From positions 1 through 15,701 of the forward strand of contig CAZVVN010000073.1 in NCBI GenBank assembly GCA_964630665.1: DNA of 15,701 bases, given 5' to 3'. This DNA is from UBA9619 sp964630665. Lineage in GTDB: Bacteria; Pseudomonadota; Gammaproteobacteria; Arenicellales; UBA868. The notes under the pieces were generated by a model that worked only from the letters and a program-made list of their open reading frames with translations, was not told the origin of the DNA and did no database searches. Each line of letters opens with the position of its first letter. Position 1 is the first letter of the stretch. Position numbers and translations under genes: made by a program. Positions 14,607-15,701 of this stretch are shown piece by piece.

Positions 14607-15623
14607 TCAAGCTGTTTTCCTTCGAGCCACCGGTTCACCCAGGTCCTTTCGGATGTTCTCCACCAGGCTATGACTGACTGCAGAGTGGGCGACTTCGATA
14701 GCACGGGCAAAACCAACCGGGTCTGTGCCCCCATGACTTTTTACAACGGTACCTCTCAGTCCAAGGAGAACCGCACCATCATACTGTCTGTGATCGATGC
14801 GTCCGCGAATTGAATCAAGTACGGAACGCGACAGCACAGCGACAAAGCGTGACCACAGTCCTCGGCTGTATTCTTCCCGCACGGCTCTAGTGAGCATCTG
14901 CGCGAGTCCTTCGCTGGTTTTCAAAGCCACATTACCGGCAAATCCGTCACAGACAATAATATCGACCTGACCGTTGAATATATCGTCTCCTTCTACATAT
15001 CCGACGAAGTTCAACGGACTGTCCTGAAATAACTCGGCTGCGGCTTTAACCGTGTTATTGCCCTTGATTTCCTCGCTGCCAATGTTCAGCAGGGCCACCG
15101 TTGGTTCACTTATCCCTTCAAGGCTGCGTACCAGGCTCGAACCCATCATTCCGAATTGCAGCAGATGCTGGGGGGAACTTTCAACATTGGCCCCGAGATC
15201 CAATACGTGCACGTGCCCATCTGCTCTCGGCAGTGCGCTAACGATCGCTGGCCTGTCGATCCCCGATAGGGTTTTGAGCACGAAACGAGCCGTCGCCATC
15301 AGTGCACCAGTATTCCCGGAACTGACGCAAGCATCAGCCGCGCCTTCTGCGACCTGATTGACCGAGACCCTGAGGGAGGAATCTTTTTTGGCCCGCAATG
15401 CCATGGCGGCGGGTTCATTCATTTCCACCACCTCGGAGGCGGCTACGAAACTCAGCCTGTCAGGGTACTGCAACCCGTCAAGGGCCGCAGACATCGCGGT
15501 CTGTTCGCCCACTGCAATCACGAACAGATCAGGCATGCGACCCAGCGCCTGACTGACCGCCGGAGCCGTAACCTGCAGGCCTCGGTCGCCACTCATCATG
15601 TCAACGGCGACGGTGATGGTCAC
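14607..15623 (-). CDS. plsX: phosphate acyltransferase PlsX
   Basis: A 338-residue peripheral membrane enzyme that converts acyl-ACP to acyl-phosphate, feeding phospholipid synthesis through PlsY. Family blocks are visible: the N-terminal AVDMMSGDRG (usually VDVMGGDxG), VSSGNTGALMATARFVLK, RPAIVSALPR, LDLGANVESSPQHLLQFG, LLNIGSEEIKGN, FVGYVEGDDIF, VDIIVCDGFAGNVALKTSEG and the C-terminal VKSHGGTDPVGFARAIE. The length is normal. The start is GTG at 15623 with a poor ribosome site; the next in-frame ATGs (in DMMSG) would cut off the conserved first strand. It is the first gene of the block seen here; the 78 bases before it reach the window edge and probably hold the end of an upstream gene, often rpmF, which I cannot confirm. 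Confidence 0.95.
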   Translation of the reverse strand: MTITVAVDMMSGDRGLQVTAPAVSQALGRMPDLFVIAVGEQTAMSAALDGLQYPDRLSFVAASEVVEMNEPAAMALRAKKDSSLRVSVNQVAEGAADACVSSGNTGALMATARFVLKTLSGIDRPAIVSALPRADGHVHVLDLGANVESSPQHLLQFGMMGSSLVRSLEGISEPTVALLNIGSEEIKGNNTVKAAAELFQDSPLNFVGYVEGDDIFNGQVDIIVCDGFAGNVALKTSEGLAQMLTRAVREEYSRGLWSRFVAVLSRSVLDSIRGRIDHRQYDGAVLLGLRGTVVKSHGGTDPVGFARAIEVAHSAVSHSLVENIRKDLGEPVARRKTA

Positions 15624-15701
15624 ATTGGCAACACGAAAAGGTCCGGGTCAGACCAGCATATTGTGACAGGCCGGGTCGGGGCCAGATTCATTTACTACGA
15701 T

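Noticed and set aside
15648..15701. Open minus-strand frame from the right edge to a TGA at 15648, considered as the end of rpmF
   Set aside because: Position is right for rpmF, but the 17 visible residues do not match the usual RpmF ending, and other frames stop within 12 bases of the edge; too little sequence to decide.
1..15701. Search for CRISPR arrays, tRNA/rRNA, insertion sequences, phage or defence genes
   Set aside because: No regular direct repeats, cloverleaf-like segments, transposase motifs or terminal inverted repeats were seen; the window reads as core chromosome.

Overview
The window looks like a chromosomal segment of a moderately GC-rich gammaproteobacterium, probably an uncultured or environmental (possibly marine) lineage. 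Three things suggest this. The right half is the conserved plsX-fab-acpP-fabF-mltG-tmk-holB-pilZ-tatD block typical of Gammaproteobacteria. The PilZ closely resembles the Pseudomonas/Xanthomonas type-IV-pilus PilZ. The two-component pair resembles the 'proteobacterial dedicated sortase' PdsR/PdsS families. I see no tRNA, rRNA, CRISPR array, transposase or phage gene.

Left part (1-3800). A beta-keto acid cleavage enzyme (BKACE) enters from the left edge and is followed by a 46-residue one-helix membrane protein. On the minus strand a short-chain dehydrogenase is flanked by two candidate small genes (46 and 50 codons), each with a strong Shine-Dalgarno sequence. Diverging from these, a secreted polysaccharide-lyase-fold protein is followed by a phosphoribosyltransferase.

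Middle part (3800-7760). A minus-strand operon encodes an OmpR-type response regulator and a large membrane histidine kinase with an unusually big periplasmic sensor region. No sortase or sortase target is visible beside them. A probable small plus-strand gene (6960-7163) lies between the divergent regulator and the convergent bactofilin gene, and a near-perfect 14-bp bidirectional terminator closes both.

Right part (7950-15623). Nine minus-strand genes, in transcription order plsX, fabG, acpP, fabF, mltG, tmk, holB, pilZ, tatD, couple fatty-acid and phospholipid synthesis to cell-wall, nucleotide, replication and pilus functions. The block lacks fabH and fabD between plsX and fabG, and pabC between fabF and mltG; each normal slot holds only about 70-110 bases. 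An attenuator-like hairpin between acpP and fabF, together with a GTG start and weak ribosome site on fabF, fits the need for far more AcpP than FabF. Four of the nine genes (plsX, fabF, mltG, tatD) start with GTG.

Most of the window is ordinary core genome. The parts worth a second look are the lean fab cluster, the sortase-type regulators without a sortase, and several small genes.
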